Source: Microbispora sp. H11081
GTDB taxonomy: Bacteria > Actinomycetota > Actinomycetes > Streptosporangiales > Streptosporangiaceae
Assembly (NCBI RefSeq): GCF_012999535.1
Contig: NZ_JABBWV010000001.1
Location: 682,001 to 746,000, forward strand
Length of the DNA stretch: 64,000 nt
Direction of reading: 5' to 3'
The notes beneath the pieces were generated by a model. It saw only the letters and a list, made by a program, of their open reading frames with translations, was not told the DNA's origin and searched no databases. The translations under genes and the position numbers were made by a program. Shown piece by piece: positions 16,992 to 26,814 of this stretch (the first letter of the stretch is position 1; each line of letters begins with the position of its first letter).

Positions 16992-17588
16992 ATGTTCACC
17001 GGAATCGTCGAGGAACTCGGCGAGGTCGTGGCCCTTGAGCCGCTGGGCGACTCCGCGCGCCTCACGGTGCGCGGCCCGGTCGTCACCGGCGACGCCCGGC
17101 ACGGCGACTCGATCGCCGTCAACGGCGTCTGCCTCACGGTGGCGGAGGCCGAGGGCGACTCCTTCACCGCCGACGTCATGAGAGAGACCCTCGACCGGTC
17201 CTCGCTCGGGGCCCTGCTCCCCGGCGCGCGAGTCAACCTGGAGCGCGCCGTACGGGCCGACCAGCGGCTCGGAGGGCACATCGTGCAGGGCCACGTGGAC
17301 GGGACGGGGGAGGTGCTGTCCCGCGAGCCGGGGGAGCACTGGGAGGTCGTACGGCTCTCGCTGCCGGCCGGCCTCGCCAGGTACGTCGTGGAGAAGGGCT
17401 CGATCGCGGTGGACGGCGTCAGCCTCACCGTGGCGGAGGTGGGGGAGGACTCCTTCGCCGTGAGCCTGATCCCCACCACCCTCGGCCTCACCACGCTGGG
17501 CCGTAAGCAGCCGGGCGAGCCGGTGAACCTCGAGGTGGACGTGATCGCCAAGTACGTCGAGAAGCTCACCGGGGGAGCGCGGGCATGA
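16992..17588 (+). CDS. ribE: Riboflavin synthase, alpha chain
   Basis: Joins two lumazine molecules into riboflavin plus the diaminouracil that is recycled. The 198-residue protein starts with the diagnostic [12 protein letters not shown] and has two lumazine-binding barrels. The second starts near residue 98 ([13 protein letters not shown]) and holds VDGVSLTV. It starts immediately after ribD and overlaps ribM by 4 bp (ATGA). Confidence 0.96.
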   Translation: MFTGIVEELGEVVALEPLGDSARLTVRGPVVTGDARHGDSIAVNGVCLTVAEAEGDSFTADVMRETLDRSSLGALLPGARVNLERAVRADQRLGGHIVQGHVDGTGEVLSREPGEHWEVVRLSLPAGLARYVVEKGSIAVDGVSLTVAEVGEDSFAVSLIPTTLGLTTLGRKQPGEPVNLEVDVIAKYVEKLTGGARA

Positions 17589-18216
17589 GCTGGGCGGACG
17601 CGGCGGCGTTCCACGTGTTCGGCAAGCCCGTGCTGTGGACCGACCTGGTGGGCAACGTGTGCGCGCTCGCCACGGTCTGGCTCGCGATCAGGAGGACGAT
17701 CTGGACCTGGCCGGTGCAGCTGCTCGGGTCGGTGCTGCTGTTCGCGGCGTCGGTCAGCGCGCACATCACCGGCAACGCGCTCAAGCAGGTGCTGTTCGGC
17801 GTCCTCGCGGTCTACGGCTGGGTGAAGTGGTCGCGCGGCACCCGCGGCGGCGCCGAACTGCCGGTCCGCTCGGCGCGGGCGGGGGAGCGGGCGGTGCTCG
17901 TCGGCCTCATGGCCGGCGGGACGGTCGCGGTCGCCCTGCTGTTCACCTATCTGAACGCGCGGGGGCTGAACGTCTCCTGGGCGCCCTGGCCCGACGCGTA
18001 CATCTTCGTCGGCAGCGCGGTCGCGACCTGGGCGCAGGGCAGGGCCCTGGTCGACTTCTGGATCGTCTGGGTGGCGGTGGACCTCGTCGGCGTGCCGCTG
18101 GCGTTCAGCTCCGGGCTGGTGGTCTCCGGCCTGGTCTACGGGGTGTTCTTCGTGATGGTCATGATCGGGTTCCGCGGCTGGCTGCGGCAGTCGCGCGAGT
18201 TGCGGGCGGTGGTGGC

Positions 18217-18220
<4 letters not shown>
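17585..18220 (+). CDS. ribM: Riboflavin transporter RibM (PnuC family)
   Basis: Integral membrane protein of 211 aa with about seven helices, of the PnuC fold (W-I-x-R-T-I-W-x-[30 protein letters not shown]). PnuC itself imports nicotinamide riboside, but members inside FMN-controlled actinobacterial rib operons are riboflavin facilitators, as shown for RibM of Streptomyces and Corynebacterium. Location between ribE and ribBA supports that reading. It overlaps both neighbours by 4 bp, so it is produced with the biosynthetic enzymes. Confidence 0.88.
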
Positions 18221-19987
<1,767 letters not shown>

Positions 19988-20132
19988 CCCACCCGGCCCT
20001 CGTAGCCGCAGCCCTCGCATCCGCAGCGCCAAGCCGGGAAGACTTCACTGGTGATCACGCAGCATCCGCCCGCCGCCCCGCCGGCCGGGCACGCAGTACA
20101 CCGTCGCACGGTGCCCGCCCCCGGGGGTGGCC

Positions 20133-20582
20133 ATGCCTGAGCGCGTGCCGCCGCTGCCCGTCACCTGGAGGCCCCGCGCCACCACGGTCATCGCGTACGG
20201 CCTGGCGGCGGTGATGGTGATCGGCTCGATCGTGCTGGCCGTCGGCCTGCCGGAGCAGTTCAAGATGCCCGACCGGCTGGGCATGGTCGCCTTCGGCGTG
20301 GCGGTGGCCGCGGTGCTGCACCTGCTCGGCCGCCTGCGGGTGCGGGCGGACGAGCAGGGGCTCACGGTGGTGAACGCGCTGCGGGTGCACCGCTACGAGT
20401 GGGCCGAGGTGCTCGACGTCACGATGGCGGAGGGCGACCCCTGGCCCAGGCTGGACCTCGCGGACGGCAGCAGCCTGGGCGCGATGGGCATCCAGAGCAC
20501 GGAGCGGGAACGCTCGCGCCGGGCGGTGGCCCAGCTCACCGCTCTGATCAGGGAACGCGGCGAGGCCCCCGACCGCATGTGA
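20133..20582 (+). CDS. PH-domain membrane protein following ribH
   Basis: 149 aa with two predicted membrane helices (residues ~13-36 and ~49-68), then a cytoplasmic bacterial PH-like domain beginning LRVRADEQGLTVVNALRVHRYEWAEV. Genes of this type are common directly after ribH in actinobacteria, but their role is unknown. ATG 20133 is chosen; an in-frame GTG lies 6 nt upstream. It is 145 bp from ribH, so it may be read from the rib promoter or its own. It converges with ssuD over a short GC-rich palindrome. Confidence 0.7.
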   Translation: MPERVPPLPVTWRPRATTVIAYGLAAVMVIGSIVLAVGLPEQFKMPDRLGMVAFGVAVAAVLHLLGRLRVRADEQGLTVVNALRVHRYEWAEVLDVTMAEGDPWPRLDLADGSSLGAMGIQSTERERSRRAVAQLTALIRERGEAPDRM

Positions 20583-20607
20583 AGGCGGCGGGGGCCCCGC
20601 GTGCCGG

Positions 20608-21762
20608 TCAGGCGCTCAGCCGCACGGGCGCGGCGGCGTCCAGCAGGCCGCGCCGGCGCAGTTCAGGCAGCACGCCCTCGCCGAACCAGAAGGCCTCCTC
20701 CAGGTGCGGGTAACCCGACAGGACGAACTCCTCCACACCGAGTGAGGCGTACTCCTCGACCAGGTCGGCGACCTCCGCGTGGCTGCCGACGAGCGCGGTT
20801 CCCGCGCCGCCGCGCACCAGGCCGACCCCCGCCCACAGGCCGGGGTGGATCTCCAGGTCCCTGACCCCGCCGCGGGTGGCCCCGTCGCGGCCCGCGGCGA
20901 AGCCCTCGTGGAGCGCGAGCATCCGCTGCTGCCCGACGGACTCGCTGCGGGAAAGGACGGCCCGCGCCGACGCGACGTCCTCGGGGGAGATCTGGTCGAG
21001 CAGCCGCCTGGCCTCCGCCCACGCCTCCTTGGAGGTGTCCCTCGTGATCACGTGCAGGCGTACGCCGAAACGCAGCGTGCGGCCCTCCGCCGCGGCGAGT
21101 TCGCGCATCCAGTCGAGCTTGGCCGCGACCTGGGACGGCGGCTCGCCCCAGGTGAGGTAGACGTCGACGTGCCGGGCCGCCACCGGGCCCGCGGCGGCGG
21201 AGGAACCGCCGAAGTACAACTCTGGGACGGGGTCGGGCCGCTCGGCGACCGTCGCCCCCTCGACCTCGTAGTAGTTCCCCCTGAAGTCGAACGGGCCGTC
21301 CCACGCGCCGCGCACGATCGACAGGAACTCGGCGGTCCGCGCGTACCGCTCGTCCTTGCCCAGGTGGTCGCCGAACCGCCGCTGCTCGGCCGCCTCCCCG
21401 CCGGTCACCACGTTCAGCAGCAGCCGGCCGCCGGAGATCCGCTGGTAGGTGGCGGCCATCTGCGCCGCGAGCGTCGGGGACAGCGCCCCGGGCCGGAACG
21501 CGACCAGGAACTTCAGCCGGGTCGTCACCTGGGTCAGGGCGGCGGTGACCAGCCAGGAGTCCTCGCAGTAGGTGCCCGTGGGGGTGAGCACGGCCTCGAA
21601 CCCGGCCTGCTCGGCCGCGCGGGCCACCTGGGCGAGGTAGTCGATGGTGGGCGGGCGGGACGCGGACGCCGCCGCCTGCCCGTGCCGGCGGGCCAGGCCG
21701 TGCCCGCCGCCGGTGATCGCCCTGCCGTCGCCCGAGGTGGGCAGGAACCAGTGGAATCTCAT
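20608..21762 (-). CDS. ssuD: FMNH2-dependent alkanesulfonate monooxygenase (SsuD-like)
   Basis: Luciferase-like flavin enzyme, 384 aa, that releases sulfite from organosulfonates so they can serve as a sulfur source. It opens MRFHWFLPTSGDG and contains FLVAFRPG, LLLNVVTGG, GNYYEVEGATV and LYFGGSSAAA, typical of SsuD. ATG 21762 overlaps the ssuA stop by 4 bp. It is the last gene of ssuC-B-A-D. No NADH:FMN reductase (SsuE) is present here, so reduced flavin must come from elsewhere. Confidence 0.9.
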   Translation of the reverse strand: MRFHWFLPTSGDGRAITGGGHGLARRHGQAAASASRPPTIDYLAQVARAAEQAGFEAVLTPTGTYCEDSWLVTAALTQVTTRLKFLVAFRPGALSPTLAAQMAATYQRISGGRLLLNVVTGGEAAEQRRFGDHLGKDERYARTAEFLSIVRGAWDGPFDFRGNYYEVEGATVAERPDPVPELYFGGSSAAAGPVAARHVDVYLTWGEPPSQVAAKLDWMRELAAAEGRTLRFGVRLHVITRDTSKEAWAEARRLLDQISPEDVASARAVLSRSESVGQQRMLALHEGFAAGRDGATRGGVRDLEIHPGLWAGVGLVRGGAGTALVGSHAEVADLVEEYASLGVEEFVLSGYPHLEEAFWFGEGVLPELRRRGLLDAAAPVRLSA

Positions 21763-22751
21763 CGCTGCGCCTTTCCGACGACGTCGTTGAAGCGGTCGTC
21801 CACGAACTGCGAGAACACGACGGTGCCGGGGATGAGGCCCTCCGCGGTGAACGCGTCGGCGATCTCCTGCTGCGAGGAGACGACCGAGTCGTCGATCACG
21901 ACGGGGGTGGCCACGGCGTTGGCGGCGGCCGCGTTCGTGACCTCGACCGGCAGGCCGGTCTCCCGCGCCCACACCTTCGCCCACTCGTCCAGGTGGGTCG
22001 CGGCCCAGATCCGCGCCTTGGCCAGGCGGGTCAGGTAGTCGCCGACGGCGGCGCGCTTGCCGGCGTCGTCGAGCGCGGCGGGGGCGGCGACCTGGAAGCC
22101 CAGGCCGTTGACGACGCCCTCGCCGTCGGCCAGCAGCCGGGCCTTGTGCTCGATCACGGCCTGGGAGGTGAAGGGGTCCCAGATGGCCCACGCGTCGACG
22201 GTGCCGGACGAGAAGGCCGCGAGGGCGTCGGCAGGCTGCAGATACTGCGGCTGGATGTCCGCGAAGGACAGGCCCTCCCTCTTCAGGACCGCGAGCAGGT
22301 GGTAGTGGGCGGAGCTGCCCTTGGCCACCGCGATCTTCCTGCCCTTGAGCTGGGCGGGCGAGGTGATCGCCGACCCGGGCGGGACGAGGATCGCGGACGC
22401 CTTCGCGCTCTGGCGGTGCGCCGCCACGATCTTGATCTTCGAGCCGGAGGCGGCCGCGAAGACGGGCGGCGTGTTGCCCACGCCGCCGATGTCCACGGCT
22501 CCGGCGTTGACCGCCTCCAGCAGCGGGGGGCCCGAGGTGAACTGCGCCCACGTGATCGCGTACGAGGTGCCGTCGAGCAGCCCGGCGGCCTTGAGCAGGG
22601 CCTGCGATCCGGCCTTCTGGTCGCCGACCCGCAGCGTGACACGGCCGGAGGCGGCTCCGTCCTGCCCGCCGGGCGCGCTCCGCTCCGGCGAGGCGCAGGC
22701 CGTGCCGGCCGTCAGGGCGATCAGCAGCGCGGCGATGAGTCTCCTGGTCAT
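21759..22751 (-). CDS. ssuA: Aliphatic sulfonate-binding lipoprotein (SsuA-like)
   Basis: Substrate-binding protein of the sulfonate importer, 330 aa. Signal peptide MTRRLIAALLIALTAGTACA with a cysteine at residue 19 after GTA suggests a lipoprotein. The NitT/TauT fold shows in LRVGDQKAGSQALLKAAG, VDIGGVGNTPPVFAA and VDAWAIWDPFTS. ATG 22751 overlaps the ssuB stop by 4 bp. Specificity for sulfonates is inferred from SsuD in the same operon. Confidence 0.9.
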   Translation of the reverse strand: MTRRLIAALLIALTAGTACASPERSAPGGQDGAASGRVTLRVGDQKAGSQALLKAAGLLDGTSYAITWAQFTSGPPLLEAVNAGAVDIGGVGNTPPVFAAASGSKIKIVAAHRQSAKASAILVPPGSAITSPAQLKGRKIAVAKGSSAHYHLLAVLKREGLSFADIQPQYLQPADALAAFSSGTVDAWAIWDPFTSQAVIEHKARLLADGEGVVNGLGFQVAAPAALDDAGKRAAVGDYLTRLAKARIWAATHLDEWAKVWARETGLPVEVTNAAAANAVATPVVIDDSVVSSQQEIADAFTAEGLIPGTVVFSQFVDDRFNDVVGKAQR

Positions 22752-23506
22752 GCCGGTCCCTCCGGGGTGACGCCCAGGGCGGTCAGCAGCGCCGCGCGCA
22801 GGGTGAGCAGGCCGGGGTGGTCGCGGTGCCGGGGGCGCGGGGCGGCTACGGTCCACTCGTGCGCGACGCGCCCGTCGTCGAGGACCAGGACCCGGTCGGC
22901 CAGCAGCAGCGCCTCGTCCACGTCGTGGGTCACCAGCAGCACGGCCGGGCCGTGCGCCGCCCACAGGTCGAGCACCAGACGGTGCACGGTGATCCGGGTC
23001 AGCGCGTCGAGCGCGCTGAACGGCTCGTCGAGCAGCAGCAGTCCAGGCTCGCGGACGAGGGCGCGGGCCAGGCTCGCCCGCTGCGCCTCGCCGCCGGACA
23101 GCGTCAGCGGCCACGCGCCCGCCCGGTCGGTCAGGCCCACCTCGGCCAGCGCGGCCTCCGCCCTGCTGACCGGGTCAGGCGCGGTCAGGCCGAGCGTGAG
23201 GTTGTCGCGCACCCGCTTCCACGGCACCAGCCGGGGCTCCTGGAAGGCCACGGCCACCGAGCCGTCCACCTCAAGGCCGCCCTCGACCTCGTCGTCCAGG
23301 CCGGCGAGCGCGCGCAGCAGCGTGGACTTGCCCGAGCCGCTGCGGCCGAGGAGCGCGACGAACTCGCCGCGCCCGATCACCAGGTCGAGGCCGTCGAGCA
23401 CCGCGCGGTCGCCGAAACGCCGGGTGAGCCCGCGTACGGCCGCGGCGGGCCGTACGGTCTGTGCGCCCGCGGGGCCGCTCACCCCGGCAGGAACTCGCGC
23501 CGCCAT
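22748..23506 (-). CDS. ssuB: Sulfonate ABC transporter ATPase (SsuB-like)
   Basis: ATP-binding subunit, 252 aa. Walker A GRSGSGKST, Q-loop AFQEPRLVPWKRV, signature LSGGEAQRASLARAL, Walker B LLLLDEPFSALD, H-loop THDVDEAL. ATG 23506 is chosen because AAAGGAGGG lies 8 nt upstream; this makes a 28-bp overlap with ssuC. A GTG at 23482 would give a 4-bp GTGA overlap and remains possible. Confidence 0.9.
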   Translation of the reverse strand: MAARVPAGVSGPAGAQTVRPAAAVRGLTRRFGDRAVLDGLDLVIGRGEFVALLGRSGSGKSTLLRALAGLDDEVEGGLEVDGSVAVAFQEPRLVPWKRVRDNLTLGLTAPDPVSRAEAALAEVGLTDRAGAWPLTLSGGEAQRASLARALVREPGLLLLDEPFSALDALTRITVHRLVLDLWAAHGPAVLLVTHDVDEALLLADRVLVLDDGRVAHEWTVAAPRPRHRDHPGLLTLRAALLTALGVTPEGPA

Positions 23507-24342
23507 ACCAGCGCCCTCCTTTCCAGGAGACGGACCAGGGCGTCGGTGAGCAGGCCGAGCGCGCTGTAGACCAGCAGGCCGACCACGATCACGTCGGTAC
23601 GCAGGAACTCCCGGGCATCGTTGATCATGAAGCCGAGCCCCGCGTCGGCGTTCACCTGCTCGGCCACGATCAGCGCCAGCCAGGCCACCCCGAGGCTCTG
23701 CCGCAGCCCCACGAGCGTCTGGGGAAGCGCGCCCGGCAGCACGATATGCCGGACGAGCGCGGCCCTGCCGAGCCTGAGCGTCCGCGCGACCTCGGCGAGC
23801 TTGCCGTCCACGCCCCGGATCCCCGCGAACGTGTTGAGGTAGAGCGGGAAGGAGACGGCGAGCGCCACCAGCAGCACCTTGGGCGCCTCCCCGATCCCGA
23901 ACCAGAGGATGAACAACGGGATCAGGCCGAAGAACGGCAGCGCCCGGAGCATCTGCATGATGGGGTCGACGGCGTTCTCGCCGGCCCGGCTCAGCCCGGC
24001 GACCAGCGCGAGGCCGATGCCGGTGAGCGCTCCTGCGGCGAAGCCGAGCAGCACCCGTTCGAGGGACACCGCGATCGCGGTGGGCAGCGTCCCCGTGCTC
24101 ACCAGGTCGAGCGTGGTCGAAGCGATCTGCGAAGGGGCGGCGAGCAGCCGGGCCGGGAGCAGCCCGGACGCGCTGGCCGCCTGCCACAGCAGGACGAGGA
24201 CGAGAGGGCTGACCCACCGGTGCCAGCCCTTGCGGTGGCGCCGGGAGGCGGCGGCACGGGGCCGCGGCCGGGGGTGCGGCCGGGGACCCGCCCGCACCGC
24301 GCTCCCCAGTTCGCCCCGGAGTTCGACGACGGACATTGACAC
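23479..24342 (-). CDS. ssuC: Sulfonate ABC transporter permease (SsuC-like)
   Basis: Membrane subunit, 287 aa with about six helices. Helix 1 follows a basic proline-rich N-terminus (PRPHPRPRPRAAASRRHRKG). The cytoplasmic coupling region ends in EVARTLRLGRAALVRHIVLPGALPQTLVGLRQ, as in SsuC/TauC proteins. The start is GTG 24342, with ATG 24336 as alternative. It leads the operon, downstream of an inverted repeat that could be an operator. Confidence 0.9.
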   Translation of the reverse strand: MSMSVVELRGELGSAVRAGPRPHPRPRPRAAASRRHRKGWHRWVSPLVLVLLWQAASASGLLPARLLAAPSQIASTTLDLVSTGTLPTAIAVSLERVLLGFAAGALTGIGLALVAGLSRAGENAVDPIMQMLRALPFFGLIPLFILWFGIGEAPKVLLVALAVSFPLYLNTFAGIRGVDGKLAEVARTLRLGRAALVRHIVLPGALPQTLVGLRQSLGVAWLALIVAEQVNADAGLGFMINDAREFLRTDVIVVGLLVYSALGLLTDALVRLLERRALVWRREFLPG

Positions 24343-24350
24343 CCCTTACA

Positions 24351-24374
24351 GATGACGACGGAGGATTCGTCATC
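24351..24374. promoter_or_regulatory. Inverted repeat in ssuC leader
   Basis: GATGACGA and its exact complement TCGTCATC flank 8 nt, centred ~20 bp upstream of ssuC. This suits a repressor site or an mRNA hairpin close to the ribosome-binding region. A TTGACT hexamer lies ~40 bp further upstream on the - strand. Confidence 0.45.
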
Positions 24375-24448
24375 AGGGTTGCCTACAATTCCTACCAAGT
24401 CAATAGGTTATGTGCGGGCTCGCTCTGACGAGAGCGGACGTGCGGCGG

Positions 24449-24811
24449 CTACCGGCCTCGACCCCCTCCGGGTGCGAACCACATGTTCTCGTTGACCTTG
24501 CAGGCGATCTTCCGCTTGCAGTATCCGGCCTGGACGGCGAACCACTTGGCGACGGAGGAGATGTGCTGCACCCCGACGTTGTTGGTGGGGCTGAAGACTC
24601 GCGGCTGGTTCTGGTTGTCGGAACCGTTGCCGGTGGACGCCAGGAGCCAGCGGGCGCCTCCGGTGGTGACCTGGCCCATGCCGCCGTCCCCACCGCCGGG
24701 GTTCCCGAAGCCGGGGGAGAGCGCCGCGTTCGCGCTGTCCGGCGGCGCGGCGGAGACCGCGATCGTGAGCGCGATCGCGAGCGGTGTCAGCCGCCACAAG
24801 GTCGGAACCAC
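24449..24811 (-). CDS. Small secreted protein, unknown
   Basis: 120 aa. From GTG 24811 it begins with a signal peptide (MVPTLWRLTPLAIALTIAVS) with likely cleavage after ANA near residue 30. The mature part is Gly/Asn-rich (GNPGGGDGGMG) and ends in a basic segment with two cysteines in YCKRKIACK. The frame continues 32 codons further upstream without family features. Family not recognised. It neighbours two other exported small proteins. A 6-bp stem at 24421-24436 could terminate it. Confidence 0.6.
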   Translation of the reverse strand: MVPTLWRLTPLAIALTIAVSAAPPDSANAALSPGFGNPGGGDGGMGQVTTGGARWLLASTGNGSDNQNQPRVFSPTNNVGVQHISSVAKWFAVQAGYCKRKIACKVNENMWFAPGGGRGR

Positions 24812-24976
24812 TTCTGCTACTCGCCTTTCGGATCGACGGCCGGCGATTCCGATCTTCCCGTGCCGGCGGATCTCCGCGTTCCTACCCGCCGGCCGGCCGG
24901 AAGCCACGTTCCTGGCGTTCCGGTACGCCCTGGATGGGTGGATCTTTGCCGCCGGGGACGAACGCGGACCGTGCGG

Positions 24977-25564
24977 TCAGCCCGCGCCGGGGACGGTGAC
25001 GTTCCGCTCCTTGAACCCGTAGCCGGTCGAGGAGGCGTCGCGCTGCAGGCCGCTCATGGCGCTCTGGCCCGCGTCGACGTCGGCCTGCGTGGCGGTGCCC
25101 TGGTGCAGCTTGCCGGTCAGCGCGGTGAAGCGGGCGTTGACGCCCTCGACGGCCCTGCACAGGGACGGGTTGGCCACGGCGAAGCCCTTGGCGACCTTCA
25201 GCTCGTGCAGGGCGAATGCCCCGGCGATCGCGGCCTTCGCGATCGTGCGCTTGCGCTTCTCGGCTCCCGCCTTGAAGCCGCCGCTGCGCAGCGGCTTGTA
25301 GATGTAGCGGTGGAAGGCGCCCAGCGCGAGGCCCGCGTGCAGCGCGAACCGGGTCTTGGCGAACCGCTTGGCGTTGCCTCCGGGCGGGCACGGCGAGTTG
25401 TACTCGCCCCCGTCCGCGGTCGGCGTGACGAACACCGCCGGGCCGGCCGCGGCGGCGTGCTCGGGCGCCGGGGTGGTGGTGCCCCCGCAGCCGACGAGCA
25501 GCGCCATCGTCAGCATGACCGCCGCCGCGAGCGCGGTTAAGGATCGAACGGTTCGTGCGCTCAT
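24977..25564 (-). CDS. Lipoprotein of unknown function
   Basis: 195 aa from ATG 25564, preceded by GGGGGGAAA. The signal peptide ends in the lipobox LVGC with the cysteine near residue 26. The mature domain is mainly helical and basic: KRFAKTRFALHAGLALGAFH followed by RYIYKPL, a KRKRTIAKAA stretch and a single later cysteine. The segment resembles proteins I associate with actinomycetes but cannot name. It is divergent from the six-cysteine peptide gene. Confidence 0.7.
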   Translation of the reverse strand: MSARTVRSLTALAAAVMLTMALLVGCGGTTTPAPEHAAAAGPAVFVTPTADGGEYNSPCPPGGNAKRFAKTRFALHAGLALGAFHRYIYKPLRSGGFKAGAEKRKRTIAKAAIAGAFALHELKVAKGFAVANPSLCRAVEGVNARFTALTGKLHQGTATQADVDAGQSAMSGLQRDASSTGYGFKERNVTVPGAG

Positions 25565-25881
25565 GGTTTCCCCCCGTGGAGCGTTCGGACGCGGCGAGTA
25601 CGCGTCCTGGCCACGGTTGCCACCCTGATGCGGACTATGCGGGCTTTTGCCGGGTTGGGGCGTTTTTCATGCCATGGACGGACGGGGACTTGGGCGCCGC
25701 CTCACGATTCCCGGGAGGCGTGCCGTCGTTCACCGATCCACCTCCATGGCCGGATGGGGATTCGCACCGGATTCCTCCGATGGCGGCCGGCGGGCTGGAC
25801 GCCCCCCGGAAGTAATTCGGACAATAGGGGATGAATAGCTCGATCCGCCGCATCGCGGCCCGATCGGAGGGGAGAAGGACC
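25565..25881. other. Divergent intergenic region between two exported-protein genes
   Basis: About 317 bp. Several short frames cross it but none has coding character. It should carry promoters for the lipoprotein (-) and the six-cysteine peptide (+). GGAGGGGAGAAGGA at 25866-25879 is the ribosome site of the latter. No confident -35/-10 pair was found. Confidence 0.6.
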
Positions 25882-26118
25882 ATGCGAGGTGGGCGACTCA
25901 GCGTGATCTTAGGTTCGGCGCTGCTCAGCACGATCGCGTTGTGGCCTGCGGCGGCGTCGGCGTCGGCGATCCCGGGCACCGGTGACGCGGCGGTCGCGCG
26001 GGCGGCGGCCGGCGGTTCGTACACGAAGCCGAAGCCGCCCAAGTGCACCTACCGATGCACGAACCACCGCAAGTACAAATGCTGTCCCAAGTGCACCCGA
26101 GTAAAGGGGAAGTGCTGA
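25882..26118 (+). CDS. Secreted basic six-cysteine peptide, candidate defensin-like
   Basis: 78 aa. A signal peptide (residues ~1-28, ending AAASASA) leads to a short Ala-rich spacer and then a highly basic C-terminal module of about 30 residues with six cysteines: C-x3-C-x7-C-C-x2-C-x6-C, ending exactly on the last cysteine (GKC). This is the layout of small disulfide-stabilised toxins or antimicrobial peptides, but no named family was recognised. ATG 25882 has GGAGAAGGA 5 nt upstream; an in-frame ATG at 25831 is less likely. No modification or immunity gene is adjacent, though the divergent lipoprotein could be a partner. Confidence 0.75.
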   Translation: MRGGRLSVILGSALLSTIALWPAAASASAIPGTGDAAVARAAAGGSYTKPKPPKCTYRCTNHRKYKCCPKCTRVKGKC

Positions 26119-26181
26119 GGGGACTTCCGGCCATGGCGGTCCGCGGGGATTCACCGTGACCGCCATTCGCCGGCCGGCGAC

Positions 26182-26220
26182 CGAATGTGACCGGCGCGGT
26201 GTTTCCGCCGGTCACATTCG
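26182..26220. terminator. 15-bp perfect hairpin between convergent genes
   Basis: Arms 26182-26196 and 26206-26220 pair perfectly around a 9-nt loop. It lies between the six-cysteine peptide gene (+) and ubiX (-), and its right arm contains the ubiX stop codon. Likely a bidirectional terminator. Confidence 0.7.
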
Positions 26221-26814
26221 CTTGCTTGTGTGAGAGGCGGGCGTCCCCTCCCACGGCGGCGCTCCTGGGACATGCACGCCGATCAGCGAAAGCGCCCTGG
26301 CCACGATGTGGTCCACCACGTCGTCCAGCGACTCGGGAGCGGAGTAGAAGGCCGGCATCGGGGGCGCGATGATGGCGCCGATCTCGGTCGCGGTGACCAT
26401 CGCCCGCAGGTGACCGAGATGCAGTGGCGTCTCGCGCACGCACAGAACGAGCCGCCGGCGCTCCTTGAGCGTCACGTCGGCGGCCCGCACCAGCAGGTTC
26501 TCCGACACCCCCGCGGCGATGGCGCCCAGCGTCTTGACGCTGCACGGGATCACGATCATCGCGTCCACCGGGTAGGAGCCGGACGCGATGGACGCGCCGA
26601 TGTCGCGGAAGTTGTGCACGACCTCGGCGTCGAACTCGGCCTCCGGCATCTCGTACGCGGCCGTGCGCCGGGCGGAGGGGCTGACGACGAGATGCCGCTC
26701 CACCCCCGCGGCGCCGAGCAGTTGCAGTGTCCGTACGGCCAGGGCCGTCCCGGTCGCGCCGGACACGCCCACGACGACCCGGCGCGGCGCGCCCTGGATG
26801 ATAGGGGTGCTCAA
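26212..26814 (-). CDS. ubiX: Flavin prenyltransferase UbiX
   Basis: Makes prenyl-FMN, the cofactor of UbiD decarboxylases, from FMN and dimethylallyl phosphate. 200 aa with GVSGATG at the flavin site, IPCSVKTLGAIAAGVSENLL, RRLVLCVRETPLHLGHL and PPMPAFY, the diagnostic set. TTG 26814 is chosen because it overlaps the permease stop (TTGA) and gives the normal N-terminus MSTPIIQGAPRRVVVGVSG. The UbiD partner is encoded at the head of the same operon. The stop codon lies in a terminator hairpin arm. Confidence 0.95.
   Translation of the reverse strand: MSTPIIQGAPRRVVVGVSGATGTALAVRTLQLLGAAGVERHLVVSPSARRTAAYEMPEAEFDAEVVHNFRDIGASIASGSYPVDAMIVIPCSVKTLGAIAAGVSENLLVRAADVTLKERRRLVLCVRETPLHLGHLRAMVTATEIGAIIAPPMPAFYSAPESLDDVVDHIVARALSLIGVHVPGAPPWEGTPASHTSKRM

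Noticed and set aside
20050-20062. Extra copy of the 53-bp repeat core after ribH
   Set aside because: GTGATCACGCAGC resembles the core, but mismatches and the lack of the rest of the unit make it chance-level.
25635-26048. 137-codon reverse ORF across the six-cysteine peptide gene
   Set aside because: Antisense to a gene with a clear signal peptide and ribosome site; no family features of its own.
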